NCBI GenBank assembly: GCA_948470475.1
Contig: OX419336.1
Coordinates: forward strand, 36,985,372-37,049,371
Reading direction: 5' to 3'
Origin: Galaxea fascicularis
Taxonomy: Eukaryota; Cnidaria; Anthozoa; Scleractinia; Euphylliidae
Length of the DNA stretch: 64,000 nt
The stretch's first letter is position 1, and the number at the start of each line of letters is the position of its first letter. Of the stretch, positions 1-12,600 are shown piece after piece. The position numbers and the translations under genes are program-made. Under the pieces are notes generated by a model. It saw only the letters and a program-made list of their open reading frames with translations. It was not told the origin of the DNA and did no database searches.

Positions 1-2
1 AC

Positions 3-3000
3 CCAGCAGAAGACTCCAGGCTTGTCAATCAGCTGTTACCGAGCAACAGAGAAATGCCAGGCAGGCGTGCCGTATCCCCTCAAGACATCAGACCAGGACT
101 GGATGCGAGAAACCGTACCAACGGCGAGACTGGTGGTACCCACAGAAGCATGACTAGAAGTGTGAGCCAATCCAGCCTGGAAGCAATGTGTTATTCACCA
201 CATGCTCTAGAAGGCTTGGAGACGTCCAGTGTTGTAAGCTTCGCAAGCACTGCTGCCACTCACCATGACCTGGACACACGCATTGACATGGTACAATCGC
301 TTTTGTCAATGTTAGGAACTCACGACAAAGATGACATGTCGAGGACACTTTTAGCCATGTCTAACAGCAAGGACAGTTGTGCCGCTATGCGACAATCAGG
401 TTGTCTACCATTACTTATTGATCTTCTCCACGGGAAAGATTTTACGGACAAGAATTCGCGTCGCGAGGCCCACGCGCGTGCAGGCCTTGCGTTGCATAAC
501 ATCGTTTACTCAAACGTGGACGATAGGCGTGGCCGACGTGAGGTGCGCGTTCTAAGGCTGCTCGAGATTGCGCGTGCGCACTGTGATGTTGTACAGTTTA
601 AGGGCTTCCCAGTGCATCCTTGCGCGGAACGTTGGTATCCACCATTGAGGGATTATGGGCCAGGTCCAGCTGTTGCTGCGCTTATGAAGCTGTCGTTCGA
701 GGAAGATCATCGTAATGCAATCTGTGAGCTGGGAGGACTGCAAGCTGTTGCTGAACTTGTGCAAATTGACCATCAGGTGAACGAGCATTGCAAAGATTTC
801 TACAGCATCAGTCTAAGGAAGTACGCGGGAATGACGCTCACCAACCTGACTTTCGGCAATAACAAGAACAAGAGCCTGTTGTGTGACATCCCTGGTGCTG
901 TGGATGCCATTATCGCTCAGTTGACCACTGTCGAAGAGGAAGAAATCATTCAGGTGTCCGCTAGTGTGCTGAGGAACCTCTCCTGGAGAGCAGACGAACT
1001 TTGTCGTAAGACATTACGCGATGCTGGTGCTATTAAAGCCTTACTAACCGCCGCCCAAGCCGTGCAAGGAGAGCCAGCCCTAAGAACGACCTTAAGTGCC
1101 CTATGGAACCTGTCAGCTCACTGCTCAGATAACAAAGCCGAGATCTGTGCATCATCAGGTGCCCTGAAATTCCTCGTCAAATGTCTTAATTACTCCAGCC
1201 CTTCTGGAAATATCTCCGTTGTCGAGAGCAGTGGAGGAATTCTGAGGAATCTCTCCTCACACATCGCCGTGCGAACAGACTACCGTAAGACTCTCCGAGA
1301 TTGTGGCTGCTTCCAAGTTCTCCTATCTCATCTGCGTTCGCCTAGCCTGAGGGTGATTAGTAATGTGTGTGGCGCCCTGTGGAACCTGTCTGCTCGGTGC
1401 GTGGAAGATCAGGAACTGCTGTGGGAACTCGGAGCGGTGTCACTTCTGAAGTCTCTAATCAACTCCAAGCACAAAGCCATCTCGCAAGCTTCAGCGGCTG
1501 CCCTGCGCAACTTGATGACCGTGAAGCCGGGAAGTTCCACTGACACCGAGTCCGTATCCTCAAGAGCGGCTAAAAACTATCAGAGCATGCCCGCAAACAT
1601 GCGCTCAGCGGAAGCTCAATCCAGAATTAAGGGTGACGTAGCAAGATTAAAGAGCCGTTCTCCTAGATCCCAGTCTCCCCTGCTCCAAGGCCAAACTACC
1701 CATCAGCCGCTGCCATTGCGCCAGTCTTCTAAGCAGAACTACGATGCTCCGGTTTACTCTAATGAGGCGAGTGGCCATCAGCAAGGATTGGCTCCTCAGC
1801 CATTACATCCCCACGGCCAGCATGTCAAGCCAACCGAGGGATTTTACCCAGCAGTTCCAGCTGGTCTCGTCCCAGTCACCAGGCAAGACATTGACGCGGC
1901 TGCTGCACACCAGCAACAGTCAGCAGTGAAAAAGAAGAGTGGGTCATCGGCCTCTCTCGCCCACTCCAGCTCTAGCTCAAACCACGGCGCCTTACAGGAA
2001 GCTGAAGCCGGTCCTGTCCTCGTGCGTGCCAGATCAGATGTCGGACCTAGGGCTGTCACGGGCAGGCAGATAAGAGTTAAAGCACGTGGTGCTGACGCCA
2101 ACAGTATGGGTAGCGGAGCTTCAGTGGATGGTAGACACACCGCGCATTTTAAGTGGAGCCAAAGCAATGATTCATTGGCCAAACATCGCCGCCAGCCCCC
2201 CAGAGACAGCAGCAGCAAAAAGCAGTACGATCAATCTGATAGTGACCCTCGCCACTCCGGACAAGCAACGGAGAAACATTCTCGATCATCTAGTGATGGG
2301 TGTGCAGTTATTCCACTGGTGTGTGACTCGTACCCACTACACGTTTCACACAAACCTAAGAGGAGTGACGGCTCTAAACACAAAAGTGACGGCTCAGTGA
2401 TGTCTCGGATCAGAAATGTGGTTCATAGGAACACAGAGGGGAGTAGTGGACACGCTCAACAGTCAGCCCCATCCCAGCATGGAGACAGTATGTCGCTGGT
2501 ATCGCCAAATACTGCCAGAAGACTAAATCAGTGGACCAACCGCTTCCTTGGTGAAACCTACGAGATGGCGGACTTTGGCCTCTCAGAGGCGAATCAACCA
2601 AGAACGCGACAAGCAGCTGAGCATCCGGATGCCGCAGCTTCTTATGATAGATCTACCGCTGGCACCTCTCGACCATACCACAGGAACACTACACAGAAAT
2701 TCAAGTCGTACCGCGACTCAGATACCGATCCAGATTTAGAAATAGATTCCGAAGAAGAGCGGCACTTGTTCGGACATCCTCGGAAAAAATCGGGATATCC
2801 GGAGGCAAGTACTGCTTGGATTCAAAAGGAAAAGTCCGCGGTATACTCGCCTCGTTCAGCGGACACGGAAAGCATAGCATCGTCTACTTGCAGTTGCGAT
2901 CACGTGGAGAACGTATGGATTCGCCGCTCTGAATCGAAAGGCTCAAAGTCCGTCGGCTCTTGTGGAAATTGCAACCGTCGTCGTGCCGCCAAGAGTTCAG

Positions 3001-3173
3001 ATAAAAGCGCCGTCAATAAACCGATAGTGAAGAGTAGACGAGATTCCAGCGACTCACCAATATCAAGCCCCAGCATCCGCCGAGTGTTCAGAAAATCATC
3101 CGGTCGCGAGCAGAAGATGAGCAGTGAATTTACCGATCCAAGCAAGAGAGGAGTTAAAGTGACTTCACTATGA
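3..3173 (+). CDS. APC: Adenomatous polyposis coli homolog, 3' part (armadillo domain and C-terminal tail)
   Basis: Scaffold of the cytoplasmic beta-catenin destruction complex in Wnt signalling, also linked to microtubules. The frame is open from base 3, so the start lies outside the window and the ATG at 54 is internal. Counting from that ATG, residues about 75-495 form the armadillo domain. It is nearly identical in places to vertebrate APC, for example LLSMLGTHDKDDMSRTLLAM, SVLRNLSWRAD, LSALWNLSAHC and GALWNLSARC. Residues about 496-1039 are a Ser/Arg/Lys-rich, low-complexity tail. It ends in VTSL, a class I PDZ ligand matching VTSV of vertebrate APC. The tail is about 545 residues against roughly 2100 in human. 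I see no 15-residue or 20-residue beta-catenin repeats, SAMP motifs or SxIP motif. A WIRRSE patch (about residue 950) faintly recalls a vertebrate C-terminal segment. The ARM domain is in one exon, unlike the split vertebrate gene. Confidence 0.95.
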   Translation, partial: PAEDSRLVNQLLPSNREMPGRRAVSPQDIRPGLDARNRTNGETGGTHRSMTRSVSQSSLEAMCYSPHALEGLETSSVVSFASTAATHHDLDTRIDMVQSLLSMLGTHDKDDMSRTLLAMSNSKDSCAAMRQSGCLPLLIDLLHGKDFTDKNSRREAHARAGLALHNIVYSNVDDRRGRREVRVLRLLEIARAHCDVVQFKGFPVHPCAERWYPPLRDYGPGPAVAALMKLSFEEDHRNAICELGGLQAVAELVQIDHQVNEHCKDFYSISLRKYAGMTLTNLTFGNNKNKSLLCDIPGAVDAIIAQLTTVEEEEIIQVSASVLRNLSWRADELCRKTLRDAGAIKALLTAAQAVQGEPALRTTLSALWNLSAHCSDNKAEICASSGALKFLVKCLNYSSPSGNISVVESSGGILRNLSSHIAVRTDYRKTLRDCGCFQVLLSHLRSPSLRVISNVCGALWNLSARCVEDQELLWELGAVSLLKSLINSKHKAISQASAAALRNLMTVKPGSSTDTESVSSRAAKNYQSMPANMRSAEAQSRIKGDVARLKSRSPRSQSPLLQGQTTHQPLPLRQSSKQNYDAPVYSNEASGHQQGLAPQPLHPHGQHVKPTEGFYPAVPAGLVPVTRQDIDAAAAHQQQSAVKKKSGSSASLAHSSSSSNHGALQEAEAGPVLVRARSDVGPRAVTGRQIRVKARGADANSMGSGASVDGRHTAHFKWSQSNDSLAKHRRQPPRDSSSKKQYDQSDSDPRHSGQATEKHSRSSSDGCAVIPLVCDSYPLHVSHKPKRSDGSKHKSDGSVMSRIRNVVHRNTEGSSGHAQQSAPSQHGDSMSLVSPNTARRLNQWTNRFLGETYEMADFGLSEANQPRTRQAAEHPDAAASYDRSTAGTSRPYHRNTTQKFKSYRDSDTDPDLEIDSEEERHLFGHPRKKSGYPEASTAWIQKEKSAVYSPRSADTESIASSTCSCDHVENVWIRRSESKGSKSVGSCGNCNRRRAAKSSDKSAVNKPIVKSRRDSSDSPISSPSIRRVFRKSSGREQKMSSEFTDPSKRGVKVTSL

Positions 3174-6100
3174 ATGTCACTTGAAGGGAGACAAGTAATC
3201 GGACGTTGCATCAACAGAACTCTTTTATCCGTGTTATGGAACATTAAGGTTACATGTTTCTTCCGACTTTTCTTCAGCATGTAAAAGTCAAAAATGGCTT
3301 TCAGATAGCTTTTAGAATCTCTCGAGCTTATGAATGATAAGCTCAATTGTACCGGTGACGACTTTTTGTATATTCACCACTTCTATAGTGTCCATAATAC
3401 ACTTTGTATGCCCTTCAATATTTTGCATGAGTACTGTTCGATTTCTCTGGAGACTTAAAAGAGAAATTAAAAACAATGTTATGCAAAATCTTGGAGGGCA
3501 AACAAAGTGAATTATAGAAAATGAGGAGGTGGGAAATGGCTATCATTGGGGCGTCACATTTCATTCTTCAGAGAAAAATCTTATCTTTTGTTTTCGAGGT
3601 AAAGGAAACTTCTTAGGGTGGCTATCGGTTTTGTTTGCGGGTTTGTTTAGTTTATTTCCTGTGAATTCGTGTTTGTGGTTTGTCTGGAGTCGTTTTAAGT
3701 TTCCTCAATAAAACCGAAATGCGAGCAGGTTTTAGGTATCAGCTAGTCGTATTAGCCAAACTCCATGTCTCATCAGTGAATTATTGGGTTTACAATTACA
3801 AATCAAATCAAATGTTGATAATTTTTTGTATTGCGTCTCGTGATGTGTTCTTGGTGCATGCGTTTTAAGACTGATTTTGTCTTTACATAGTGTATAATAC
3901 TGCTGTAAGTTTACTGCAGGAAATCGAAGAAAAACAAAGTCCTGCATTAAAAGGTTAAAGCAAAGCAGAAAAGCAGAGAAAACAGGACATTCATAACATT
4001 TGCTTTGCCACGTAAGCTTACAAGTACAAATTATGTGTAGTTTTGTTGAAACATATTCGCTAACTTCCTTAAAAGATTTTTAAACTTTTAGTTTATAGTT
4101 TACTGAACACTTTCTAGGTTTTCATTATGTAACATATTTTGTTGCCAATATGATAGCGAAAGGAAGCGACAAACCAAGAAAACTTGGGTAAATTCTAAAT
4201 AAAGAAACGAATTGTATAATTCTCCAGTAACCGAGTTTTACGGTGGTCACAAAGCCGCCGAGAGCCATTAAATATGTTTATACTTGACGACTCTCTTTGT
4301 GTTCTTATGTGACTGAAATGAACCCAAGGCTTTAGTAGCGTGAGGGGATGCAGGCAAGGTTGCCAAAGTCAGGGAATTTCTAAATTTTAACTGAAATTCA
4401 GTGAAAAGTCAAAGAATTTTGCTTTGGGAAGGTGATTCTTCGTGGTAAAGTTGTTTTGTACCAAAAAAACCTGCAAAGGATTTGATTTCTGTGGCTTCAT
4501 TGCTGGTTTATTGCCAAGGATTTGCCTTGGAAGGTCAGTGAAAAGTCAGGAGTTTTTTTTCTATCCCAATAATTTGACAACCCTGTTTAGGACAAGTTGT
4601 GACATCGCGAATGTAATAGTTTCAAATACCTTAGACTATGTGCGTGACACTTTCTCCTCGTTGACGCAGAGGTAGTGATCATGGTTGGATTCTAGTAAGC
4701 GTTTCGCGCATAATTATAGCGACAATTTGAAGTAACCCGTATTCCACGTTGTTCCTCTTTCACACTGAATTGGCAGCCGGAAGACTAACGGAATATGGCA
4801 AGCTTCGAGTTTGCTCAAAAGTAATTCCTCGCCCTCTCACACATGCATTCAAGTTCACACAAGAGAAAACAAAAAACACATTTTTGTTCTTTATAGTGCT
4901 TTCATTGACAAATTCCTTGATGTAAATACAAATAACTATATATTTCTAGGGAAAAAAAATAATTGAACACAAACTATAGAGTCTTAAATCCTTCGTGACA
5001 GGCGCGAGGAAGGTGAAGGGGACTAGGGACTCAGGTGCGCAAGTAAGCACGAGACGTGTCTGTCAATCAAATTCGCGTACCTTAATTGGCTAACTTGTAA
5101 AAATGTTTGTCGGGTGGCCACGGTAAGGCGCGTCGCACTGTAACAGGGAGAATAAAGAGTGTTCATACTGACACTTTCGTTCTCCTTGGAGAGATAAGGG
5201 AGGGGAGGGGCGGGCGTATTTTGACCAACAGCAACAGGAAGTAAAATGTCAGCTTTGCTAAGGAATGGAATCCGGTTTTGGAATTCTGTGGCGCGCCACT
5301 AAAACCTGTTTATGTTATGATTCATCAAAATAATACGCCCCTTCTTGCTGCCTTTAATTGCCACGAACCTTCTCGCGTATCTTAAACCTTATAAACTATT
5401 TTTCCACTTTCACTCCAGAGTTGACTCCGGGCCTCTCATTTTAACTTCTTAATTAGGACGTGGGGAATATTAAAAGAAAATGGCCAACGACTAACACTTC
5501 TCTATTCTACAAGCCTTGCGTTAAGGTATCTATAACTTTACCTTAACGGTGAGCGAATTAATCCACTTCACCACAATTGAATTTGAATACTTCAAAAAAC
5601 ATTAACATGACAAAATTATTTGATAACTGATCTTCTAATACAGTTTCCGCGCCTGTTGGCCATTTGGACACCCGAAAAAGAATCCACGTAGGGAACTAGC
5701 ACAATTTCCTACTGCCCGAACCTTTGCAAGAGGCTAGACATGTCTCAATTTTTCCAATAATTTAATGTCAAGGTTCACGACAGATCAATTTTTGCCCAAA
5801 CTGCAAAATGCTGTCAACTCGTTGTTATAGCCCGGGTAAGCAATCCTATTTTAATTTTAAATGAAAAAAAAAAAATTGTAGAATTTTGTAATAACCCAAA
5901 CTTTCCCAAACACAAATTCAAACTCCTGCAGCAGCTTTGCAACTACGACCATAACCGGCCAAAAAAAAAAAAAAACGGTTTCGCTAAAAACCCAATGGAC
6001 AAGTAATTCTTTCTTTTCATTTTCCTTAATGCGACTAATGTGCAACTGTTAGTCAAACACTTAGAAATTAAGATTTGAAAAGGAAAGAAAAAAAGAAAGG

Positions 6101-6614
6101 AGTTCTATAAATAGCTACAGACCAGGTCAAGTTATACCTTAGTGAACAAGACATCCACAAAAAAAATTGACGGAGCATTATCTCTGTCACTCAAAATAAA
6201 AAAATAATGATAGAACAACCAGGGACAAACAGGTAGACGTACTTTTGGAAAGTACTCCCTAAATGTAAGTATTCACTACAGCGGGCTTCAATTGAGTGTC
6301 TCTTGTGATTGGTCAGAGGAATAGCTTTGGGTTTTGTTTTACGACACTCAGTTGAAAATCATCCCATAAAGAATTCATTCACCTACTTAAAAAGTTGTAC
6401 AGGATACTGTACTTGTGAAGGCTACCAAAGCAAATTACTACTCAGGTTTCATTTCAATGTTTCCACGAACCAAGAACATGGAACCGACTTGTTACAGAAA
6501 ATTGAGAAGCAACAAGCGAGAGCCGCTTAGCACTGATCTTTCCGACTTCATACCTTCACCTAAAAGTTAGAACTGCTTTGTTTTGTTCAGGGTTTCACTT
6601 TAAAAGTGAAAAGA
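3174..6614. other. Convergent intergenic interval and APC 3' UTR, no gene seen
   Basis: The APC stop codon is at 3171-3173 and the EPG5 stop at 6615-6617 on the other strand, so the two genes converge here. Candidate plus-strand polyadenylation signals AATAAA lie at 3707-3712 and 4198-4203; either could end the APC transcript. Open frames here are short and do not resemble known proteins. The interval also holds a dispersed repeat around 4346-4590 and a degraded MITE copy around 6283-6365, both listed separately. Confidence 0.6.
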
Positions 6615-9600
6615 TTAACTCAGTGGAGCATTTTTTAAAGCGATAATCGCCAGTGCTTTCTCGTCAGGAAAGAGCCGTTGTACCAGTTTCATTATAAACT
6701 GAGGTCCTTCCATAAGGGAGTGCAGTGGATTCGCTATGAAAGAATGAGCTTCAATGATTTGCTCCGCGAGACCAGAGTACTGTTTGTTTACACGAAGCGT
6801 TTCCAGATTTGTTAAAGCTTGCTCAGCCTCAGCGGTGGATGAAACCATCCTTCCCCCAGACACCGGCTGCTTGTTCTAAAATGAACAAAGACGAGGGTGA
6901 TTTGACAAGCTCTGAACTGCATCGCTGGCTACCCTTTATTCTCAGACGTAATTCTAACAACTTCTTCGATGACTCATAGAAAAAAAAAAACGAATCGTGT
7001 TGTCTTAATTAAAGAATACGCGTCTACCAGAAGAGATGATTAATTTCCAGCGACGCGATGCCAAGCAAGAAAACATGCTCAAAGCGTAAGAAAATGCTTC
7101 ACTCAAGTACATCAGCCCTTTTTAAAAGAAGAAACAAACGAGGACCGAGCACAAGCACAAACACAAACACAAGGAGATATGTGAATATAGAAGAACTTGT
7201 AAAGTACATACGGTACGCCTCATCAAGTAAATAGAAGTGAAGAAGAGTTCACTGATGACTGTTTTATTTTCACCTTCTTTGGTTCTCGCACGTATCCCGG
7301 TGCCTTGGCTTCTAGTCTCAGTAATGTATTAGAAGGCATCTGAGCCAACAGGAACGCTTCTAAAGCTCGACACATAAACCGAAATCTGAAAAAAACAGCG
7401 TAAATTTACTTAGTCTCGCAATTGCTATCGACTAGAAATAAATCATCGGTTGAATTTTACAGAATCACTGGATAAACGCAATCATGGCTTCTTTGTTCTA
7501 AAGGGCGCCACTGTAAAACAAGGATCGAACGAACAAAATGTCAATAGAAAGCCACATCACTATCAGATTACCGGTTTAAGCTTATTTTCACATGACCAAA
7601 ACAATTTTGTGCGGACAAAGAAATCGATCACGTATACTGTCAACACCAACGACACAAAAGTTCTTATAGTTCAATTATACTGGATAGCTTTCGTTCTGAA
7701 TCGGATCCGCAACAGATTTTCAACTTGGCAAAATTGGGAAAGCGCTCTTTCAAGGTCTTTCCTTGCGTTAAAAAGACAAGCCAAAATGCGTTTTGTTGCC
7801 CTTGGAGACAATCATTTTGAAAAACATATAGACAGGTGACAGGTGCTTCATTTGGAACCTTTTTTTGTTTGACTACCTCACTATGGTAAATATTGGCTCT
7901 ATTCACCCAAAGGAAAGGAGAAACTAAGTTGAGTATGTCACTGTATTCCAAAATGAAGTAGTCATTCCCATGGAAAATCACTGACTCCATAAAGAAAAAA
8001 TATATATTATTGCTACTCACTTGACGCTGAGTTGAGATTTCTTTCCAAGCCCGATGGCTCCTAACAAACCAGAAGAGGCTTTGTCTTCGCCTAAGGAGTG
8101 CAGACTTGACGCGAGGAAGGACAACTGCTTTGCGAGGTCATTCAGCGGCCTGGTGGCGTAAAAAACCTGTCTCACTGACAGCTGGAGGATTTTGTGCCAC
8201 AGCAAAGAAAGTTTAGTCTCAAATTCACGTCTGAAAAAAATAGTCACAGACATTCGTATTACAGTAAGTAAATTGTGACAACCACATGCGTTCCACTTAA
8301 ACGTCTCCAAGAATTTATTTATTTATTTGTTTATTACACTTCAATGACAATATATATATATTTATATATACATACACACACATGAAGATTAAAAAATTTA
8401 GTCATATCTTGATAGCAAGAAATGCCTTGCACCCTTCTTAAAACTAGTAATGTTAGATGCCTTACGTACTGTCAATGGTAATACATTCCACATATCCACA
8501 ATCCTGTTAAAGAAACTGCTTTTAAAAGTAGTAGTTCTAGCAAAGTTCATCCCTTCCCCTAAGGTGGTACCTATCAGAATCAGTATAAAATAGAATATAT
8601 GTGGGTATGTCTATACTTATATACCCATTAAGTACTTAAAACAAGAATAAAACATCGAATTTCTAATCAAAAATCAAGAAAGGTGATCTCTTGTACACAA
8701 TCGCTTTCCCTCATGCACAGTACTTATAGCCACAATGCCTTTCGGTCAGTGAGCACACGGGGAATTGAAGATCATGATGTTGAAACCTGGGATGGTGGGA
8801 TAGCAAAGCATATTTGCTCTTCGTTTATCGATCGAAAACATGCTGAGAAATATGAAAGATTGAAGATCAACGGGTGTTTAACTTAAAAAGAGTATGAGAT
8901 ACAAAAAACGCTAACAGAGATTTAGGGTAGGTGTATGTATTAAAGCTTGGCTTAAAAAGCCTGTGTGGCAGGCATTAGAAAGGGTGAGGGAAGCGAGAAA
9001 TCGGACGCGCGCTAAGCGAAGGAAGCTCCTCTTTTCCCTTCCTTTCGTCGCGCTCCACGCTTTCATCCCTCGCTACACGTGCGCACTTGATTTTCCATTG
9101 AGCGCCTGCCACGCGGGCTTGCCTTAAAATCATACCCTACCTGACTTTAAGGTGCGTACACCATGTGACAATATCGCTAAGAACACACATCTCCTGGACA
9201 GGACTCTGGCACGAGGATAACTTTATCAGGATGTTTGTGTACAGAGTAAGCAGGGCGCCTTGTTTGACGCACTCTGGAATAATATATTAGAACCGGATTA
9301 ATAACAAATGGTGTTGGCGAGTTTAAGAAGAATACACGTGAGAGCTGAATTCTGCGTCTAAGCTTGCTATCGTAAAACCCTAGTCGTGCATGAGTTGTCT
9401 CCTTGTCAAGCTTGCTTTGTAAATCGTAATCAACTTGAATAGACAAGGAATCTCGTTGTTGACTTTTAAAAATGTTCCATGAGGCAAGGCGTTATTGGTT
9501 TTCCTTGGTAAATTAATTCAAATCACTCAAACATCTTCAAACTCCGTTAGAACGAAACTATTAGAACTGTTTGTTCAATACACCTATGTAACTATCTCAT

Positions 9601-12600
9601 TGTTGAGAATATGGTAAAGCAGTCCGCAAAACAAAGTTAAATAACCGTCGTCGCAATCACCAACCTTGTACAAATTCATCTTGCGCGAGCTCTGGGACCG
9701 ACACACTCGGCACTATTAATTCCCAGCCCCCATCCGAATTAGCTTGAGCAACAGAAGAGTATGGGGAAGAGTGTCTGGAGAAAAATGACCCGATTCCAGT
9801 TTCCACAACAGACACCATAAATTGAATGCTGGCGAGGGTCCTGCAGGCTGCTGGGATGGAAGCTAAGACCAGCATGGTACATGAGGAGTCCCGGATGAAC
9901 TGTAGTATGTAGTCCAATGTGACATTCAGTACGTCCCCCAGGGGAGAGCAGATGTTCAACAGGTTGAGTTCTTCAGACATCATCAGACATACTTCTGAAG
10001 CAGTGCTCGCTGGATCCACACCTGAAAGTGGAAAACAAATTAAACCCTTGCAAAAAACTCTTATCTCCAAAGTTTGCCAAGGTATGGATTTCGTAAATGT
10101 TTAACTTTGAAAACTGAATCCATTCAATGGATTCAGTTCTCCAAGGTGGTTGTAATTCTTTCAATTCTCAGTGAGAATTTAAAGAATTACAACCACCTTG
10201 GAATGAAAAGTGATGAAACTGATATCACCCAAAGATTTGAAACGGCCAAACAAGTAACTTGGGGCACTTCAACACGTTTGACATGTTTTACGCGAAACCA
10301 ATTTAAGGCACGACGTATTGTGTACTCGACCATCCCACATTTATCAAAACTCTGTACTAAAATCGACAAAACAACAAATCAATGACTTGTGAACTGTCAT
10401 TAAAAATACACACAACGTAAAAGAAATCAGCCATTTAACGAAGCTAAGACACAAAGCCTTACCTGAACCAGCAACGGACTGAATATCCATAAGGACATAC
10501 GTGATGACAGGACCAAACGTTTTGGCTTTAAGCTTCGTATTTGTCGAGCACCGACTCAACAAATTCGCTACACAGCGAACATATGAAGCACGTTTTGATG
10601 CAGTGTCCTGTAACAAAAAAGTAAGAAATCAAGAGGTTATTAAAGTCTGGCAAATTGTTAGACTTTCTAGTCTTCTAGTCTCACAACACTTGTTCATGAA
10701 TTCTGTCGGACGTTAAAGAACCCACACACTGTTCGCACAGAGTAGGGGGTGTAGTTCCCAGTAACGTGGTCTACCCTAAAGGTCGACCTTTGTAAACGAC
10801 CCAACCAATGACCCTCAAGTATGAGGGGTAGGCTGTACTGGAAGAAAATAAATAAGTCAAACGTTTACTCAAGCGTTCGTTTAAGGTGGCTCAAACCTGA
10901 TTTGCAGCACTTCCCAGCCCATATATTTTGATCGATCAATACTACCGCACTTTATCAGTTGATACTACAATAATTGTATCAAATCAATGCCCAAACATTG
11001 TTGAACAAGTTATGATCATTTTCTTGACATATCAGGCTACTATGGCATTGAGTAGGATTGGCGCAGTGGTGAGAGCGCTCGCCTTCCACCGATGTGTCCC
11101 GGGTTCGATTCCACAAAACAACAAATGAATGACTTGAGGTTTTTCTCCGGGTACTCCGGTTTTCTTTAGAGTTTATTTGATTTACAGTCTCCTCAATTGG
11201 TAGAGCACTCGTGTTGGGCTAGAACGATTTGAGACTTATTTTTAGCTAAACGCGTTGATTTTTAGATCTTTAAGATCAGTGATTTGAGCGCGTTCTCTGT
11301 CGACCCGTTCTTTTACGTCAGCGTTGCCGCTTTGCCCCGGTTGCTGTTGCTACAGACATTGCTACAAGAATTTAGCCAACTTACAGGGCGTGTAGGCTGC
11401 AAGGAACCGTCCTCAGAAACCACAATTCCCGCAGCAGCTCTGATGAGTCTGCAGTAAAGAGGCATGGTAAGAGAAGTGAGTAACGACAAAAAGAAATTCA
11501 CAATCAACCAACAATCTAAAGGTAACACAGTTAAGACATAAAGTTTATATTTACCAAGCGGAAGTAACGCGCCTCAGCAATGTTTACCAGGAATTATTTT
11601 TTTTAATTTTGATGTTATTTCAGATACGTACCTCAAGGCATACCATATAGAGGACTTTTCTCGAAGAACTAACTCTGCATCACCCTCAGCAACCTGCCAC
11701 GACACAACTTGTTCAAAAGACCTAAAGATAAACAAACAAGTCAGATCGGCCACGATCTCCTGTGTAGGTCAATTCTCTTTCACATCGACGAGTACTTAAG
11801 GAAATCTGGGGTGCCTTCTGCTTATTTCTATTCCGGTTTGGGAATGAGAGAATAAATGGAACAAGGTTTTCCAAAAAAACGCATATTTGTAAAACGGAAT
11901 ACTCTTGGCGGAAATGAACCTTAGAACCAAGCGCAGAATAGTCTGGACCAAGCATATGAACCTGACCTCCTGTGCCCCGTCACGAGCTTGGCGGGCGGCA
12001 AGATTTTTCCGCCGAAAGTTTCCCAAAGAAACGCGTATATTGCACCAGGGTCTGCGTATTCTGAGTGAGCCATATTCTACTCCGTTCGTTCTGCAAACGG
12101 GAGCAGCGGAATGAATGCAATGTTATCCCGTTCATTCCGAAAGGATAACCGTCTATTCCGCTTATTCCTATTCCAGAAGAGTCCGGAAAATTGAGCCCGT
12201 AGTTACCTGATAGCTGAGAACTGTGAGCGAGCACTCGAGAGTCAAAATTTTCATAGATCTCCGACAATTTTGCCGTTCACACGGGAAATAGACTCGCTCT
12301 CAACTTGGATGGAACTCTCCCATTTGACTTGAACAGAAAAACATAGTCCGCATAAATTTCGATTAAGGCAAAATATCAAATTAAAGATTATCGAACGGAC
12401 CTTCCATCGAGGTAATGCCAGGGAAACAATAACGCACTGTCCAGTAACTTCTGCATGCCCTGCAAACACAAACAAGAAAACCAGAGAAAACTGAACATTT
12501 GAAGTAACTCGCTGGCAACTAGAGCAATTTTAATTGAGTGTCGATAGTAAATCGCGTTTGTTTTGATTTTACATTGATTCGTTCTTATATACGCGTCCTC

